This document shows positions 36,603 to 45,101 of a DNA stretch of 64,000 nt, in pieces. Both the position numbers and the translations under genes were made by a program. Below the pieces are notes generated by a model. The model did not search any database, was not told the DNA's origin, and saw only the letters and a program-made list of their open reading frames with translations. The stretch is from Methylomagnum ishizawai. GTDB taxonomy: Bacteria > Pseudomonadota > Gammaproteobacteria > Methylococcales > Methylomonadaceae. The stretch spans positions 1 through 64,000 of the forward strand of contig CAMAVM010000013.1 in the NCBI GenBank assembly GCA_945861705.1, written 5' to 3'. Each line of letters opens with the position of its first letter. The stretch's first letter is position 1.

Positions 36603-36710
36603 GTCTGGATGCGGTCAGATTAGTTATAACGCTGGGTCAAATTGAGGTAGAATTCGCGCTGGCATTCTATTCGATTTTTGACCCGTTAAGCTACTAAACT
36701 TCCATTACTC

Positions 36711-39638
36711 ATGTTCGCCCGATTGTATCTGGTTTATTTTTTATCGCTTTTTGCGTCAATCAGCTTTGCTAGTGAAGCCAATTGGAACTGCCAACAAGAC
36801 AAAAACACCAAAGAATGGGTTTGTGTGGGGTCAGCAGCTGCTGCTAGCCCATCTTCTAGCACCACACCTAAAAGCATTGCACCCAAAATAGCCGAGACTG
36901 CGGAAAAAGCTCAGACATTCGATACAAAACCTCTTCAAGCTATTAAGCCTGTCGAAATTAAAACCCAGGAAAAATTGGTAGAACAACGACCTGCACCGAT
37001 TAGCAATCCTATTTCGGCTAAACCTAAGCCATCTCCAATCATTTCAGAAGCACCACCTCGAGCTCTACCGGCCACTCAAAAACCCGTGGCAGCAAGCAGT
37101 AAACCAGCAGCAGGCGATAATACCAAGCCGCGCGGCTGGAATTGTGACACCAAAGGTGAAGAAGGTAAGTGGAATTGCCAGTTGGAAGGTGCGGATCCTA
37201 AAGGCGAAGCGCGTGTTGTTGATGCTGAAGAACACAGTCGATTAAGCTTGCTCAACCCCGCATTTGATTATAAAGAAGAACGTATTTTCAATACCTTAAG
37301 GGATCGCTTTAAAAATAATCCTTGGGGTAATTGCTCTATTCAACTCGGCACACAGAAATATTATGTGCCTGATAAAAAGCAGCGCGACAAAGCCGATTTG
37401 GATATGGATTCCAATGCTGCCGAAATCTACGATAATGAAGTCGGTAACTATCAGGGCAATGTCGAGATGAAACGTGCCGACCAGCAAGCTTCTTCCAATT
37501 CGGCAAATTATGATTCGGTTTCAGAGAATTTAGATTTACACGGCAATGTCTTCTACAGCGAGGATGAGTTGTCTTTATTTGCCGACACCGCAACGTTAAA
37601 GCTAGCCAGTGATGAGGCACGTTTGCGAGATACCCTATTTATTTCACCGACGACACCTATCAGAGGCAAGGCCAGTGCGGTGTATCGTGATAGTGCCACC
37701 TTATCCAGATACAAGGGTGCATCCTATACATCCTGCGAACCTGGTAATCAGGATTGGATTGTCCATGCCACCGATTTAAAAATGAACAAAAAAACCGGAG
37801 ATGGCTCGGCAAAAAATGCTTGGATTGAGTTTAAAGGCGTGCCGGTGTTTTATTCGCCTTATCTATCTTTTCCGATTGACGATAGAAGAAAGACCGGTTT
37901 CCTTGCGCCATCTTTCGGACGAATTCAAAAAGGTGGCTTTAACTTTTCAGCACCTTTTTACTGGAATATAGCACCTAACTATGATGCAACGATAAGGCCG
38001 CGATATTACACTAATCGAGGGCCATTACTGGCAGGTGATTTCCGTTATCTGACCAAAAAATCAAAAGGTTTGGTGAGTGCTGAGTTCATGCCCGATGACA
38101 GCATCGATAATAAATCAAGATATTTAGCAACGATTAAGAATACCACGCGGTATACGCCTAATATTAGTTCCAACCTTGACTTAAATATCGTTTCTGACAG
38201 AGCTTATTTCTCAGAACTTGGAAATGCACTGAGTTTTCCAAACTTCAGTCACGTTAGAAGTTATGCAGATGCGTCTTATGTCGATAAAGGCATCTCCTTT
38301 ACGGGGATCGTAGAAAACTTTCAAACTATAGACCCTACGTTATTACTCTTAGGAGGTAGGCTAAAACCGTATCGTCGCTTACCGCAACTTAATTTAAACC
38401 TCGACCACGCATTTGAATCCGTTGTTCCTGCCAACACGGGGATGGAAAGTGAATATGTATATTTCCAGCATGACGACAGCAGATTACCCGACGGACACCG
38501 ATTTAATGTCAAACCGTATGTTAGCTTTCCGCTAAAGACTGCAAGTGCCTACGTAACACCAAAACTGTCCTTGCAGCATACGGAATTTTTAATCAGTAAA
38601 GAAAATTCTGGTTTCAAAGATGCCAATGTGAGCCGAACTGTGCCGATTGCCTCAATAGACAGCGGTTTATTTATAGAAAAAGATGTTAATTTGTTCGGAA
38701 GCAAATACTTACATACCTTAGAGCCCAGACTTTTTTACCTATACATTCCTAAAGTTGATCAAAGCAATATCCCTATTTTCGATACCTCTTTGTATGATTT
38801 CCAATATGACAGCTTGTTTAGAGAAAACCGTTACAGTGGTGGCGACAGAATTCAGGATGGCAACCAAGTTTCTGCTGCGTTAACGACACGTTTGGTTGAT
38901 TCAGAAACGGGATTGGAAAAATTAAAATTAAATCTCGGTGAGATTTTTTATTTCCAAAACCGCGATGTGACGGGGCCACTCATACGCGTTGGTACAGATT
39001 TTTTGAATAATGCCGTACAAACCAGCACTTATTCGCCAGTCGTGGCGGAGTTAAGCAGCCAACTTAATAATCATTTTTCTGTTCAAACCGGAATTCAATG
39101 GGACCCTGATGTTAATGAGATAGTCAGAGCTAATGCGGCATTACATATCGTTAACAATCCCGGTGAGCTAATAAATATTGGCTACACGTACAGAAAAAGT
39201 AACTTGATTAAGGATGCCCTCGATGATGCGTTGGCTGATAACACATTAAGTTCCGGTGATAGAGCTCGCTTCCAATTGTTCAGGGACGACAATCCTACAA
39301 TACGCAGTAATGATATTATCCAGAGTGATGTTTCCATCCGTTGGCCCATTTATGACGATTGGTTTGCGGTTGGACGTTGGCAATATTCCTTGTTATATAA
39401 CCAAACGCAAGAAGCTTTTGTTGGGCTAGAAAAGGAAAATTGTTGTTGGCGGTTTAGGGTAATTGGTAGGCGTTATATCAATAACTTAACCACCGCTAAT
39501 TCTATTACTGGACAAACCAGTAATACCCAAACCGGTCTGTTTTTTCAACTCGAACTTAAAGGCTTGACGGGTATTGGGGAAAAACTGGATGATTTCTTCA
39601 CACAAAGTATTTTTGGTTATCGGAAATCCGAACAATGA
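36711..39638 (+). CDS. lptD: LPS-assembly outer-membrane protein LptD
   Basis: A 975-residue LptD, with signal peptide MFARLYLVYFLSLFASISFA. Residues about 45-140 are a low-complexity Pro/Ala/Lys/Ser linker, flanked by two similar cysteine motifs: ANWNCQQDKNTKEWVC near 24 and GWNCDTKGEEGKWNC near 143. The jellyroll OstA domain follows (ADLDMDSNAAEIYDNEVGNYQGNVEM), then the beta-barrel (FSAPFYWNIAPNYDATIRPRYYTNRG, YRRLPQLNLNL). A paired cysteine late in the barrel (ENCCWRFRVIGRRY) fits the disulfide pattern. With LptE it inserts LPS into the outer membrane. It overlaps surA by 4 nt. Confidence 0.96.
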   Translation: MFARLYLVYFLSLFASISFASEANWNCQQDKNTKEWVCVGSAAAASPSSSTTPKSIAPKIAETAEKAQTFDTKPLQAIKPVEIKTQEKLVEQRPAPISNPISAKPKPSPIISEAPPRALPATQKPVAASSKPAAGDNTKPRGWNCDTKGEEGKWNCQLEGADPKGEARVVDAEEHSRLSLLNPAFDYKEERIFNTLRDRFKNNPWGNCSIQLGTQKYYVPDKKQRDKADLDMDSNAAEIYDNEVGNYQGNVEMKRADQQASSNSANYDSVSENLDLHGNVFYSEDELSLFADTATLKLASDEARLRDTLFISPTTPIRGKASAVYRDSATLSRYKGASYTSCEPGNQDWIVHATDLKMNKKTGDGSAKNAWIEFKGVPVFYSPYLSFPIDDRRKTGFLAPSFGRIQKGGFNFSAPFYWNIAPNYDATIRPRYYTNRGPLLAGDFRYLTKKSKGLVSAEFMPDDSIDNKSRYLATIKNTTRYTPNISSNLDLNIVSDRAYFSELGNALSFPNFSHVRSYADASYVDKGISFTGIVENFQTIDPTLLLLGGRLKPYRRLPQLNLNLDHAFESVVPANTGMESEYVYFQHDDSRLPDGHRFNVKPYVSFPLKTASAYVTPKLSLQHTEFLISKENSGFKDANVSRTVPIASIDSGLFIEKDVNLFGSKYLHTLEPRLFYLYIPKVDQSNIPIFDTSLYDFQYDSLFRENRYSGGDRIQDGNQVSAALTTRLVDSETGLEKLKLNLGEIFYFQNRDVTGPLIRVGTDFLNNAVQTSTYSPVVAELSSQLNNHFSVQTGIQWDPDVNEIVRANAALHIVNNPGELINIGYTYRKSNLIKDALDDALADNTLSSGDRARFQLFRDDNPTIRSNDIIQSDVSIRWPIYDDWFAVGRWQYSLLYNQTQEAFVGLEKENCCWRFRVIGRRYINNLTTANSITGQTSNTQTGLFFQLELKGLTGIGEKLDDFFTQSIFGYRKSEQ

Positions 39639-40942
39639 TGTATTTGAATGACTTAAAAAAACTATTTACCACGCTATTGGTACTGTGCGGCTTATTCTTG
39701 GTTAGTCAAAACCTCTATGCAGAGGTTTTGGATAGAATGATTGCCAATGTCGAAGGCGAGGCGATTCTTGAAAGCGAGCTGCAACGTGAAATTATGACGA
39801 TTGTGCAACGGATTCAAGCCAGCAACACCGCCATGCCGCCTGATTACGTGTTAAAAAAACAGGTGCTGGAGAAAATAATTATTGAAAAGCTCCAGCGCCA
39901 GTTAGCTGAAAAAGCGGGCATTAATCTAAGCGAAGAGATGCTAAATAATTCAGCGACTGACATCGCCCAAAGAAACAATATGTCGCTTGAGCAATTCAAA
40001 CAAGAGCTGCAAAAGCAGGGCATGTCTTACCAAAGCTTTCAAGACAATATGCGTAATGAAATCGTCATCAATCAACTTAGAGGCAAGGAAATTGGTGAGC
40101 GTATTAAAGTTACCGACCGAGAAATCGAACACTTTATAGAAACGGAAGACAAAGGCGGTACAGGAATGGGGCAATACCATCTGGGGCATATCCTGATAGC
40201 TGTTAAAGAAGGCGCGTCATCCGCAGTCATTCAAAAAGCCAAAATAAAGGCAGATGAATTAGTTAAGGAGCTGCGTTCCGGTCAGGATTTTACCAAGACG
40301 GCAATGAGCAATTCCGACGATGACAACGCGTTAAAAGGTGGCGACTTAGGCTGGCGCGGTAAGGCCGATGTGCCAACATTATTTGCTGATGCAGTCAGCG
40401 CAATGAAAGCAGGTGATGTGTCTGATCCCATACGCAGCCCAAGTGGTTTTCATATTGTTAAAATGCTAGAGATGAAAGGCGTAGGCGCACACACGATAAC
40501 CAAGTCAAAAGTTAGGCATATCCTGATTAAAACCAATGAGTTGATAGATGATGCCGAAGCCCAAAAACGACTACTTGCACTAAAGCAACGCATGGTTGAT
40601 GGTGATGATTTCGCCACACTTGCACGCGCGCACTCCGACGACAAAGGGTCAGCACTAAAAGGTGGCTCGCTAGATTGGGTAGGGCCAGATGATTTGGTCA
40701 AACCGTTTCAGGAGGCCATGGAAAAGTTGGCGATCAATGACATCAGCGAACCTGTTCAAACCCAGTTCGGTTGGCATTTAATCCAGGTTTTGGAACGTGA
40801 AAACAAAGACGACACCAGCGACTTCAAAAAAAATGAGATCAGGGATGTCATCCGCAAACGAAAAATCGAGGAAGAAACCGAGCTGTGGTTGCGCCGCTTA
40901 CGTGACGAATCATCGGTAGAAATCTATCAGGATAGACTTTGA
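39635..40942 (+). CDS. surA: Periplasmic chaperone/peptidyl-prolyl isomerase SurA
   Basis: A 435-residue SurA with signal peptide (LKKLFTTLLVLCGLFLVSQNLYA). The N-terminal chaperone region (LDRMIANVEGEAILESELQREI) precedes two parvulin domains: YHLGHILIAV...GGDLGWRGKADVPTLFADAV, and KVRHILIKTNEL...GGSLDWVGPDDLVKPFQEAM. A C-terminal helix returns to the chaperone module. It assists outer-membrane barrel folding, LptD among them, which explains the overlapping gene order. Normal length and domain order. Confidence 0.96.
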   Translation: MMYLNDLKKLFTTLLVLCGLFLVSQNLYAEVLDRMIANVEGEAILESELQREIMTIVQRIQASNTAMPPDYVLKKQVLEKIIIEKLQRQLAEKAGINLSEEMLNNSATDIAQRNNMSLEQFKQELQKQGMSYQSFQDNMRNEIVINQLRGKEIGERIKVTDREIEHFIETEDKGGTGMGQYHLGHILIAVKEGASSAVIQKAKIKADELVKELRSGQDFTKTAMSNSDDDNALKGGDLGWRGKADVPTLFADAVSAMKAGDVSDPIRSPSGFHIVKMLEMKGVGAHTITKSKVRHILIKTNELIDDAEAQKRLLALKQRMVDGDDFATLARAHSDDKGSALKGGSLDWVGPDDLVKPFQEAMEKLAINDISEPVQTQFGWHLIQVLERENKDDTSDFKKNEIRDVIRKRKIEEETELWLRRLRDESSVEIYQDRL

Positions 40943-40981
40943 TTTGCGTTACGGCAATTCGCCTTGTATAACAGCAATAGG

Positions 40982-41581
40982 ATGAATAAAAACGACTCAA
41001 CATTGCCATTAAATTTGCAGAACGAGCAGCTAAAAATGCTGAAGGATAAGGTGCAAGATATTTTTGCCACCCAAAGCTTTGAGCATCAGCGGCGACTGGT
41101 TGAATCCATTGCAGCAGAATTAAACATCACTGTTCTCGATTGTGCGGCAGCGCTAGTGATGATACTGAATGACGAAAACCCCAGCAACATAGTTCCGAGC
41201 AAAATCAGCCAGCCACAAATCGTAGCCGAAAAGCCCTTACCTCATAATTTAGCTACGAGCATCAGGTTGGTTCGCTATCGTCTTGATGTCGGTTATCAGC
41301 ATAAAGTGACGCTGGATGAAATTAAAATAGTGTTGGTTGAAGAATCCGGCGTTGACATCAAAAATATTGCCAATTTGCGTATGCAGGATTGTTACACCCT
41401 GATAGATCTACCTGATGAAATGCCGCAGGAAATATTTCATCACCTGAAAACGGTCGAGATAAACCAGCAAAAGCTCGACATCAGGCGCGTTAAGCCGCGT
41501 AACAAAAAGCGTGGCAACCGTATGCACCGTCGTCCCCGCCCCGTCAATTCATCACCTACCAAAGAAGTGAGCCAAGATTGA
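40982..41581 (+). CDS. Free-standing DbpA-type RNA-binding domain protein
   Basis: A 199-residue protein from the ATG at 40982; a TTG 6 codons earlier is possible. Residues about 90-170 (RLVRYRLDVGYQHKVTLDEIKIVLVEESG, then NLRMQDCYTLIDLPDEM) match the RRM-like domain that ends DbpA/DeaD RNA helicases. No helicase domain is present. The N-terminal 70 residues are helical (LKMLKDKVQDIFATQSFEHQRRLVESIAAEL). The C-terminus is highly basic (RRVKPRNKKRGNRMHRRPRP), consistent with rRNA or mRNA binding. It sits between surA and the RNase D gene, suggesting a link to RNA processing. Function is unknown. Confidence 0.78.
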   Translation: MNKNDSTLPLNLQNEQLKMLKDKVQDIFATQSFEHQRRLVESIAAELNITVLDCAAALVMILNDENPSNIVPSKISQPQIVAEKPLPHNLATSIRLVRYRLDVGYQHKVTLDEIKIVLVEESGVDIKNIANLRMQDCYTLIDLPDEMPQEIFHHLKTVEINQQKLDIRRVKPRNKKRGNRMHRRPRPVNSSPTKEVSQD

Positions 41582-41657
41582 AACACTGCTATCGGAAAGC
41601 TAGTGCGTTAACGGCTTAATACCGATACGGTATGTTTTCTGCTTGATAAAGGATTAA

Positions 41658-42815
41658 ATGACAAATATTCAATACATTAACACCCCTGAACAATTGGCTG
41701 CGCTGTGTGAACACATAAAAAAAGCGCCCTGGCTGGCTTTGGACACCGAATTTTTAAGGGAAAAAACCTATTATTCCAAGTTTTGCCTATTACAAATAGC
41801 AACGCCGGAATGGGTGTCCTGCGTAGATCCCATTGCGTTGCCTGAGTTAGACACGCTTTTTGATGCCATCTATAACCCCGCTATCGTCAAAGTATTTCAT
41901 TCCTGCCATCAGGATTTAGAAATCTTTTATCAGATGACCGGAAAAGTGCCAAGTCCGATATTCGATACCCAAGTTGCTGCGCCATTACTGGGTTATCAGG
42001 ACAATCCCGGTTATGCCATGCTGGTTTCCAGCCTATTGAACATCAACCTCAACAAAGCCCACACCCGCGCCGATTGGAGCAAACGGCCATTGTCTAAAGA
42101 AGAAATCCAATATGCCGCAGATGATGTCATTTATTTGTGCCAAATCTACCAGATTATGCTAAAAAAATTGGCAGAACTCGGTCGGGCAGACTGGCTAAAA
42201 CATGACTTCAAAGAACTGGAAAACCCCAATAATTACCAAGTCGTGCCGGAAAAGGCGTGGCTTAAGATTAGGGGCAAAAACAAACTCACGGGTAAGCAAT
42301 TATCCATCGTGCAAACCTTAGCGGAATGGCGGGAAATAACAGCCCAAGCTGAAAATCGCCCCAAAACCTGGTTGCTGCGTGATGAACTGCTATTTGACAT
42401 GGCAAAGCTGCAACCGGAAACAGTCGCTGACTTGGAAAACATTCGTAGCATTAACGAACGGACTGTTCACCGTTACGGCAAAAAATTGTGCGAATTAATC
42501 ACCAAAGCAAAAAATACCGAACCCCAGCCGCAGCAGGACAAAGACAAAACCACCAAGAAAAATCAACAGCACGAAGCTATTTTGGACATATTAACGGCAT
42601 TGGTACGTATCCGCGCCGAAGAAAATTCACTTAATCCAACCATATTAGCGACTCGAAAAGATCTGGAAATGCTAATGTTAAATGAAGAGGAAGGCTGTCC
42701 CTTACTGCACGGTTGGCGCTATTCCATGGCAGGTAAAGAACTGGTTGGCTTATTGAAAGGCGAGCTACTATTCGGCATTCAAGCAGACCGACTAAGCGTT
42801 ATCGAAAAACAATAA
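41658..42815 (+). CDS. rnd: Ribonuclease D
   Basis: A 385-residue DEDDy 3'-5' exoribonuclease that trims tRNA and other small RNA 3' ends. Exo I is LALDTEFLREKTYYSKFCLLQIA; Exo II is VKVFHSCHQDLEIFYQM; Exo III is SKEEIQYAADDVIYLCQIY, with the catalytic Asp and Tyr. A HRDC domain (KLTGKQLSIVQTLAEWREITAQ) and a second C-terminal HRDC-like region follow. Normal length. An AAAGGA site precedes the ATG. Confidence 0.96.
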   Translation: MTNIQYINTPEQLAALCEHIKKAPWLALDTEFLREKTYYSKFCLLQIATPEWVSCVDPIALPELDTLFDAIYNPAIVKVFHSCHQDLEIFYQMTGKVPSPIFDTQVAAPLLGYQDNPGYAMLVSSLLNINLNKAHTRADWSKRPLSKEEIQYAADDVIYLCQIYQIMLKKLAELGRADWLKHDFKELENPNNYQVVPEKAWLKIRGKNKLTGKQLSIVQTLAEWREITAQAENRPKTWLLRDELLFDMAKLQPETVADLENIRSINERTVHRYGKKLCELITKAKNTEPQPQQDKDKTTKKNQQHEAILDILTALVRIRAEENSLNPTILATRKDLEMLMLNEEEGCPLLHGWRYSMAGKELVGLLKGELLFGIQADRLSVIEKQ

Positions 42816-42843
42816 AGTGGGTTGTAATTTTCGAGATAGCCAA

Positions 42844-42870
42844 GGAGTGCAAACCTAGGTTTGCAACGCC
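42844..42870. repeat. Palindrome of the CCTAGG-centred family, before the CRISPR array
   Basis: GGAGTGCAAACCTAGG... is near-identical in arms to the palindrome at 560-587. It lies 30 bp before the first CRISPR repeat, within the short rnd-array gap (42816-42900) that would contain any array leader. It could terminate rnd transcription. Confidence 0.6.
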
Positions 42871-42900
42871 ATAATTATTAGCGACACGGCAATTAAGCCT

Positions 42901-43727
42901 GTTGTGATTTGCGGGTAGGCTATAGTTGGTTACACTCCACAGGGGCATTAGTAGGTCAAGGCTCAGGTTGTGATTTGCGGGTAGGCTATAGTTGGTTACA
43001 CTGTTATTGGCTTTATACCACATATATATACTGTTGTGATTTGCGGGTAGGCTATAGTTGGTTACACTAATTTAAAAGATGCACCGAGCCAAAGACAGGT
43101 TGTGATTTGCGGGTAGGCTATAGTTGGTTACACTTGAAAAATAAACATTAGTAGTCGCCCTTCTGTTGTGATTTGCGGGTAGGCTATAGTTGGTTACACT
43201 ACTTGTCGCCGCCCCACACCGCCTCGTTGGTTGTGATTTGCGGGTAGGCTATAGTTGGTTACACTGGATTTGGCTATTCGCGAACTTATTAAGCGGTTGT
43301 GATTTGCGGGTAGGCTATAGTTGGTTACACTTTGCCACTATAACGGGACGTATTGGCACGGGGTTGTGATTTGCGGGTAGGCTATAGTTGGTTACACTTA
43401 CAAAAAAGCGCTGAACCCTTTGACGTGGTTGTGATTTGCGGGTAGGCTATAGTTGGTTACACTACTTGTTAAATGTGGTCAACCAGCTCACAGGTTGTGA
43501 TTTGCGGGTAGGCTATAGTTGGTTACACTATACCGTATGTTGCTCGCGCTAACCCTATCGTTGTGATTTGCGGGTAGGCTATAGTTGGTTACACTTATCG
43601 GTATTTCGTTTAGATAGCACATGTCGTTGTGATTTGCGGGTAGGCTATAGTTGGTTACACTTTGAGATTTTTATCCAAAATTATGAGTTACGTTGTGATT
43701 TGCGGGTAGGCTATAGTTGGTTACACT
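42901..43727 (+). CRISPR. Type II-C CRISPR array, 13 repeats and 12 spacers
   Basis: Thirteen identical 36-bp repeats (starting GTTGTGATTTGC, ending TTGGTTACACT) begin at 42901, 42967, 43033, 43099, 43165, 43230, 43296, 43363, 43428, 43494, 43560, 43626 and 43692. Spacers are 29-31 bp, all different. Repeat sequence is invariant even at both ends, so the degenerate end is not visible. Plus-strand transcription is inferred from pairing with the tracrRNA candidate (see 48223). Each repeat contains TTGCGG, then 16 bp, then TACACT at its very end, a possible weak promoter like those built into Neisseria type II-C repeats. The array lies 51 bp from the cas2 stop. Confidence 0.98.
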
Positions 43728-43778
43728 TAGCCCTTTCGTAATAGCTTGTTTACAAAGGAGTAGTTGTCGTTTTTGCAG

Positions 43779-44108
43779 TCAGAAAAGCGACAATTGCTCC
43801 GGCGGTTCTTCGATTTTCCTGCGTTTTTTGCCATAAAAAACTTCAATCCTGCCAAATTGTTTATCGGTTATTTTAATAATACGTACCTCGCCATCAGGCG
43901 GTAGCCGTAATTTTACCCGTTTTGCGTGGACTTGGGCGTTTTCTTCGCTGGCGCTGTGCCTCATATAGACGGAATATTGCATCATGGTGAAGCCGTCGGT
44001 CAGCAGATGTTTCCTGAAGTCCGTATATTGCTTTCTCGCTTCCGGCGTATCGGTAGGCAAATCGAATAAAACAATCACCCACATTGAGTTGAGTCCGCCA
44101 AAACTCAT
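43779..44108 (-). CDS. cas2: CRISPR-associated endonuclease Cas2
   Basis: A 109-residue Cas2 with MWVIVLFDLPTDTPEARKQYTDFRKHLL, where the Asp of FDLP is the conserved active-site residue, then GFTMMQYSVYMRH. Cas2 bridges Cas1 dimers in spacer acquisition. The ATG at 44108 adds a short N-terminus (MSFGGLNS) seen in other II-C Cas2 proteins; the alternative ATG at 44084 is possible. It is separated from cas1 by a 78-bp gap filled with a palindromic repeat. Last cas gene before the array. Confidence 0.95.
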   Translation of the reverse strand: MSFGGLNSMWVIVLFDLPTDTPEARKQYTDFRKHLLTDGFTMMQYSVYMRHSASEENAQVHAKRVKLRLPPDGEVRIIKITDKQFGRIEVFYGKKRRKIEEPPEQLSLF

Positions 44109-44125
44109 GGTTGCCGCAGGGTTTC

Positions 44126-44216
44126 TAATAACCCCTTCTCCCTTTGGGAGAAGGTTGGGATGAGGGTTATATAATACCCCCTCACCCTAGCCCTCTCCCT
44201 GAGGGAGAGGGGATTT
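44126..44216. repeat. REP-like palindromic repeat between cas2 and cas1
   Basis: Two hairpins in tandem: CCTTCTCCC...GGGAGAAGG, then CCCTCTCCCT...AGGGAGAGGG, with the typical CCCCCTCACCCTAGCCC spacer. This is a common dispersed repeat of proteobacterial genomes. Its right part (44187-44216) overlaps the cas1 3' end and supplies the last codons (SPLPQGEG) and the TAG. Confidence 0.8.
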
Positions 44217-45101
44217 TATGTGTTGGGGGTAGTTGAGTATAACCGTGCTGTCTTCATAAGCCCGTTTAAGATTTGTCAGCAAGTAATGGCAAGCAACCAT
44301 CAACGGCAAGGTTTGCTGTTCCCATAAAACGGGTTCAGCCAATAAATTAAGCAAGGGGATTTTGGTTTCCTTGTTCACAATCAGCTCCGGGTTTTCAATT
44401 GCCATTAAGTACACTTTGTAATCCACCCACGGCCTAAACGGTTCCATCAGGTCGTCCGCCAAACACAAGCCGTTGTACTGGTTGCTGTGGAATAAACCTA
44501 ATGCGGGATGTAGGCCGCTGCCGACGATGGCGCGGGCAATTAGGGCGCGGATAATGGCATAGCCATAATTCAGCAAGCTATTGATGCCTTCCAATTCAGT
44601 ATCGCGGCGGAATTGCTCGCCAAATAACAGCCGCCAGTATTTTTGTGCGGCCTGGGCTTCCAGGTTTTCAGGATCGCCCGTTTTGACTTTAGTGGCTAGA
44701 CGTTCCAGTGGCAGGTAGGTTTTGTCCAAACTTTTCAAGGTTTCCGTCTGGTTAATGATTTTTTGCTTGACGATTTGGCTCCACAGGCGTTTTTTCGTTG
44801 GCAGTGTTAAGGCGATTTGTTGTTTCAGGATTTTGGCGTGTAAGTTGTTGCCATCACTGATGGGCAATAACAGCGAATACGGCAGATAGCGTTCGTCACA
44901 AAACACCAGGGCAACGTTATGTTTCTGGCAAGCAATAATCGCTGCTTGCGTAATCACAATCGCCGGATTTTGCAAAATCAACGCGCCGATGTCTTCAATC
45001 GGTATTTGGGCGACGGTTTCGCCTTTTTTGTCGATCAGCAATTGCTGGTGTTTGAGGTGCAAATATGCCTGTTCGCTGATGTCAATGGTGCGTTTTATCA
45101 T
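44187..45101 (-). CDS. cas1: CRISPR-associated endonuclease Cas1 (type II-C)
   Basis: A 304-residue Cas1 from the ATG at 45101, which overlaps the cas9 stop (ATGA). The beta-sheet N-terminal domain has MIKRTIDISEQAYLHLKHQQLLI and IPIEDIGALILQNPAIVIT. The catalytic C-terminal domain has ELEGINSLLNYGYAIIRALI, LHPALGLFHSNQYNGLCLADDLMEPFRP, holding the metal-binding Glu, His and Asp. It integrates new spacers with Cas2. The last 8-9 residues (SPLPQGEG) are encoded by an invading palindromic repeat and are probably not functional. A longer upstream frame lies inside cas9. Confidence 0.96.
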   Translation of the reverse strand: MIKRTIDISEQAYLHLKHQQLLIDKKGETVAQIPIEDIGALILQNPAIVITQAAIIACQKHNVALVFCDERYLPYSLLLPISDGNNLHAKILKQQIALTLPTKKRLWSQIVKQKIINQTETLKSLDKTYLPLERLATKVKTGDPENLEAQAAQKYWRLLFGEQFRRDTELEGINSLLNYGYAIIRALIARAIVGSGLHPALGLFHSNQYNGLCLADDLMEPFRPWVDYKVYLMAIENPELIVNKETKIPLLNLLAEPVLWEQQTLPLMVACHYLLTNLKRAYEDSTVILNYPQHIKSPLPQGEG

